Assembly: GCA_035651115.1 (NCBI GenBank)
Contig: DASRGL010000430.1
Location: 1-7,741, forward strand
DNA length: 7,741 nt
From: DASRGL01 sp035651115
GTDB lineage: Bacteria; Armatimonadota; Chthonomonadetes; Chthonomonadales; Chthonomonadaceae
Reading direction: 5' to 3'
Shown: in pieces, positions 5,223 through 7,741 of the stretch
How the letters are laid out: every line of letters starts with the position of its first letter
Numbering within the stretch: position 1 is the stretch's first letter
Position numbers and translations under genes: made by a program
Notes under the pieces: generated by a model
The model's input: only the letters and a program-made list of their open reading frames with translations
Told to the model about the DNA's origin: nothing
Databases searched by the model: none

Positions 5223-7427
5223 ATGGGAAGCGTGAAACGGTTTCGCCGGTTGCAGATCGGATGGTGGCTGCTGGCGTGCGCGGCCTGCGGCGGCGCAGTC
5301 TATGGCTCTGGCCGGCCTGCCTCTCGCGCGGACAAGACCCTTCGGGAGCGCACAATGACATTTTCCCCTGAACATGATCCTGCCTCCACTCCGTTTGCCT
5401 GGGGTATGGCGACGCCGGAGGGCCAGGGAATGGACTCGGCCCGGCTGGAAGCCCTCTGGAGCGATTTGGCAGGCCGGGGAACGAACGCCCTGCTCATCAT
5501 TCGCAACGACCGGATCGTTTTTGAACGCTACGCCCCCGGCTACAGCCGGACAAAGCCGCACTATACCGCCTCCCTCGCCAAAGCGCTGGTCGGCGGCGTC
5601 GCGCTGATGGCGGCGATGCAGGATGGACGCATTCGCCCGGACGACCTGGCCTGCCAGTACGTGCCGCAGTGGAAGCGCGCGCCGCGCAAGCAGGAGATCA
5701 CCGTGCGGCAACTGGCGACGCACACCTCCGGCCTCGAAGACGCCGAGGCCGACGGTCTGCCGCATGAGCAGTTGACTGGCTGGAAAGGCGATTTCTGGAA
5801 GCGATTGGCTCCCCCTCACGATCCCTTTACGCTTGCCAGGGACAGCGCGCCGGTCCTGGACACACCCGGCACGAAGGCGCGCTACAGCAATCCGGGCATG
5901 GCGATGCTGGCCTACTGTATCACCGCCAGCCTGCGCGGTGGGAAGGACGCCGATCTGCGCGCCCTGCTCAAGCATCGGATCATGGAGCCGCTCGGCGTGC
6001 CGGAGTCGGAATGGTCGGTGGGATACGGCCAGACGTTCACGGTGGACGGCCTGCCCTTAGTCGCCGACTGGGGCGGCGGCTCCTATAGCCCGGATGCGGC
6101 GGCGCGGGTCGGGCGGCTGCTGCTCCGTCAGGGCAACTGGAACGGCAGGCAGCTTCTCGCCCCCGCCATCGTCAAGGAGGCGACGACGTTCGCCGGGATG
6201 CCCAACCACAGCGGACTGGGGTGGTGGGTGAACCGCCGACCGGATGGCACGAAATTCTGGAAGGCCGCGCCGGAGGACGCTTTTGCGGGCGCGGGAGCCG
6301 GGCATCAGTGTCTCTTCGTCGTTCCCAGCTTGAATCTGATCGTGGTGCGGAACGGCGCGCTGCTGGACAAGACCCTGGATTTCGATGCGGGCCTGGAAAA
6401 ACATCTGATCACGCCGCTGATGGCGGCGTTCGCGGCGGAGACAGCAGCCCCCTGCCCGCCCAGCCCGGTCATCGCGAGCCTGACCTGGGAGCCTGCCTCC
6501 GCCATCGTGCGCCAGGCGGAAGATGGCGACTGCTGGCCGCTCACCTGGGGCGACGACGATCTGCTCTACACGGCCTATGGGGACGGCTATGGCTTCGCCC
6601 CGAAAACATCGGAAAAGCTGAGCCTCGGCTTTGCCCGCGTCTCCGGCTTCCCGCCCGACTTCACCGGGACCAATCTCCGCACCGAGACGGGCGAGACGAA
6701 AGGCGACGGGCCGCACGGCAAAAAGGCCAGCGGGCTGCTGATGGTGCAGGGCGTTCTCTATCTCTGGGCCAGAAACGCGGGCAACGCGCAGTTGGCCTGG
6801 TCCGCCGATCACGGCCAGACCTGGACGTGGAGCGACTGGAAGTTCACTACCGGTTTCGGCTGCCCCTGTTTCCTCAACTTCGGGAAGAACTACGCGGGCG
6901 CGCGGGACGGCTACGTGTATGTCTACTCCCCCGATTCGGACGATGCCTATACGCCCGCCGACCGTATGACGCTGGCGCGCGTTCCCGCCGACCAGATTCG
7001 GGAGCGGGAGGCGTACTCCTTCTTTCAAAAGATGGACGCGCAGGGCCAGCCCGTCTGGACGCAGGACATCGCCGCGCGGGGCGCGGTCTTCTCCCATCCG
7101 GGACTCTGCCTGCGTTCGCAGGTCACCTACAACGCGGCCCTGAAACGCTATCTCTGGTGGCAGCAGCTTCCCGGAACCGGGGACACGCCGGGCGTCAAAG
7201 TAGATACGCGCTTTGCGGGCGGATTCGGCGTCTACGATGCGCCGGAACCCTGGGGGCCGTGGACGACGGTCTTCTATACGCCCCGATGGGATGTCGGCCC
7301 CGGCGAGACAGGCAGTTTCCCGACCAAATGGATGAGCGCGGACGGCAAGACTCTGTATCTGGTCTTCTCCGGCGACGACTGCTTCTCCGTTCGCAAGGCC
7401 GCGCTCACTCTGCGGGGGAGGGACTGA
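5223..7427 (+). CDS. Exported serine hydrolase (beta-lactamase/class C PBP fold) fused to a beta-propeller-like domain
   Basis: This is a 734-residue two-part protein. Residues 1-30 form a signal: KRFRR, then hydrophobic IGWWLLACAACGGAVYG. LLAC at 16-19 is an acceptable lipobox, so it may be a lipoprotein. Residues about 60-390 are a serine beta-lactamase/PBP/esterase EstB-type domain: S117-x-x-K120 (nucleophile and base, in ASLAKALVGG), Y221-S-N223, and GAGAGHQ around G360-H361 at the KTG-equivalent strand. Such domains hydrolyse esters, D-peptides or beta-lactams. After a short Pro-rich linker (near 400-407), residues about 415-730 form a second domain with DGDCWPLTWGDDD (434-446), an Asp-box SADHGQTW (527-534) and many aromatic repeats, ending near SGDDCFSVRKA. 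I think it is close to DUF4185-like/sialidase-type propellers, some members of which cleave glycans; this is from memory. The frame is continuous with no stop or shift. The start is uncertain: ATG 5223, GTG 5208 (GTGA overlap with the upstream stop) or GTG 5232 (AGGA 9 bases before). The frame upstream to 4722 is open but antiparallel in content to the transporter. Confidence 0.82.
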   Translation: MGSVKRFRRLQIGWWLLACAACGGAVYGSGRPASRADKTLRERTMTFSPEHDPASTPFAWGMATPEGQGMDSARLEALWSDLAGRGTNALLIIRNDRIVFERYAPGYSRTKPHYTASLAKALVGGVALMAAMQDGRIRPDDLACQYVPQWKRAPRKQEITVRQLATHTSGLEDAEADGLPHEQLTGWKGDFWKRLAPPHDPFTLARDSAPVLDTPGTKARYSNPGMAMLAYCITASLRGGKDADLRALLKHRIMEPLGVPESEWSVGYGQTFTVDGLPLVADWGGGSYSPDAAARVGRLLLRQGNWNGRQLLAPAIVKEATTFAGMPNHSGLGWWVNRRPDGTKFWKAAPEDAFAGAGAGHQCLFVVPSLNLIVVRNGALLDKTLDFDAGLEKHLITPLMAAFAAETAAPCPPSPVIASLTWEPASAIVRQAEDGDCWPLTWGDDDLLYTAYGDGYGFAPKTSEKLSLGFARVSGFPPDFTGTNLRTETGETKGDGPHGKKASGLLMVQGVLYLWARNAGNAQLAWSADHGQTWTWSDWKFTTGFGCPCFLNFGKNYAGARDGYVYVYSPDSDDAYTPADRMTLARVPADQIREREAYSFFQKMDAQGQPVWTQDIAARGAVFSHPGLCLRSQVTYNAALKRYLWWQQLPGTGDTPGVKVDTRFAGGFGVYDAPEPWGPWTTVFYTPRWDVGPGETGSFPTKWMSADGKTLYLVFSGDDCFSVRKAALTLRGRD

Positions 7428-7741
7428 CGCTGCCGACGGCGACAGGTTCCGGGCGGCGCTTTTCGGCGGTCATCAGCGCCAGGAAATAGCAGAGGACGGC
7501 GATCAGCAGCAGGCGAGCCAGCGCGTAAGAGAGGAAAAAGGCGATCTCTTCCTGGCCTTTGAACCGCGTAATCACCGCATTGCGCGCCAGAACGAACAGT
7601 AACAGAATCAGCGCGGCCAGCAGTATTTTGAGATGCGTGCGGGCGGCTCCCACGCTGCCAGGCAGGCGATTCAGCGCCAGAATGAGCGGGATATACAGCA
7701 GCCCCAGGTCCACCCAGCCGTGATAGAAGACCACCAGCGAA
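7405..7741 (-). CDS. Membrane protein, C-terminal part only (gene runs off the window)
   Basis: The - strand frame is open to the window edge (codons Ser-Leu at 7740-7735 precede a possible GTG at 7734), so the start probably lies outside. About 111 residues are visible. There are three hydrophobic segments, LGLLYIPLILAL, HLKILLAALILLLFVLA and IAFFLSYALARLLLIAVLCYFLAL, followed by a basic tail EKRRPEP and a short disordered end. The segment order could fit the C-terminal end of a polytopic glycosyltransferase-like membrane protein, but I cannot assign it. Its last codons (TGA on the - strand, read as TCA at 7405-7407) overlap the 3' end of the hydrolase gene by 23 bp in convergent orientation, with no terminator between them. 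Confidence 0.65.
   Translation of the reverse strand, partial: SLVVFYHGWVDLGLLYIPLILALNRLPGSVGAARTHLKILLAALILLLFVLARNAVITRFKGQEEIAFFLSYALARLLLIAVLCYFLALMTAEKRRPEPVAVGSVSPSPAE

Noticed and set aside
4399..5361. Long - strand frame opposite the transporter gene
   Set aside because: The product is low-complexity, rich in Arg, Gln and Asp, with no fold. The + strand gene has clear membrane segments and family motifs.

Overview
The window is GC-rich DNA carrying six clear protein-coding genes on the + strand, one probable 41-codon gene on the same strand, and the 3' end of a membrane-protein gene entering from the right on the - strand. Codon third positions are mostly G or C in the six clear genes. 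The Tat-type leader, the short SD-led gene spacing and the dispersed palindromes fit a free-living environmental bacterium. I considered Armatimonadota, Chloroflexota, Planctomycetota and Acidobacteriota, but the sequence alone does not decide between them. There are no rRNA, tRNA, CRISPR, transposase or phage genes, so this looks like ordinary chromosome with housekeeping, metabolic and exported functions.

Layout: (1) 1-48, a small GC-rich palindromic repeat. (2) 109-1134, a Tat-exported aldo/keto-reductase-fold protein that has lost most of its catalytic tetrad. (3) 1135-1401, a gene-free gap filled by a 165-bp near-perfect palindrome (1143-1307) and a separate strong hairpin (1319-1349). 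(4) 1402-2234, a probable 41-codon leader gene overlapping by ATGA a polysaccharide-deacetylase-like protein whose metal ligands appear replaced. (5) 2242-2269, an inter-gene hairpin, then a YdfG-like short-chain dehydrogenase (2298-3047). (6) 3048-3220, a spacer with two more degenerate copies of the GC-rich repeat, one of which supplies the ribosome-binding purines of the next gene. (7) 3221-7427, a tight three-gene cluster: ygfZ (folate-binding Fe-S repair factor), an EamA-type exporter, and a 734-residue exported serine hydrolase fused to a C-terminal beta-propeller-like domain. (8) 7405-7741, the C-terminal end of a convergent membrane protein overlapping the previous gene by 23 bp.

ygfZ and the EamA gene overlap by GTGA and the third gene follows at once, so they are probably co-transcribed, although their functions do not form an evident pathway. 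The most noteworthy items are the hydrolase-propeller fusion, two neighbouring enzyme-fold proteins with degraded active sites, the long palindrome, and the coupled mini-gene. I did not find a clearly new multi-gene system.
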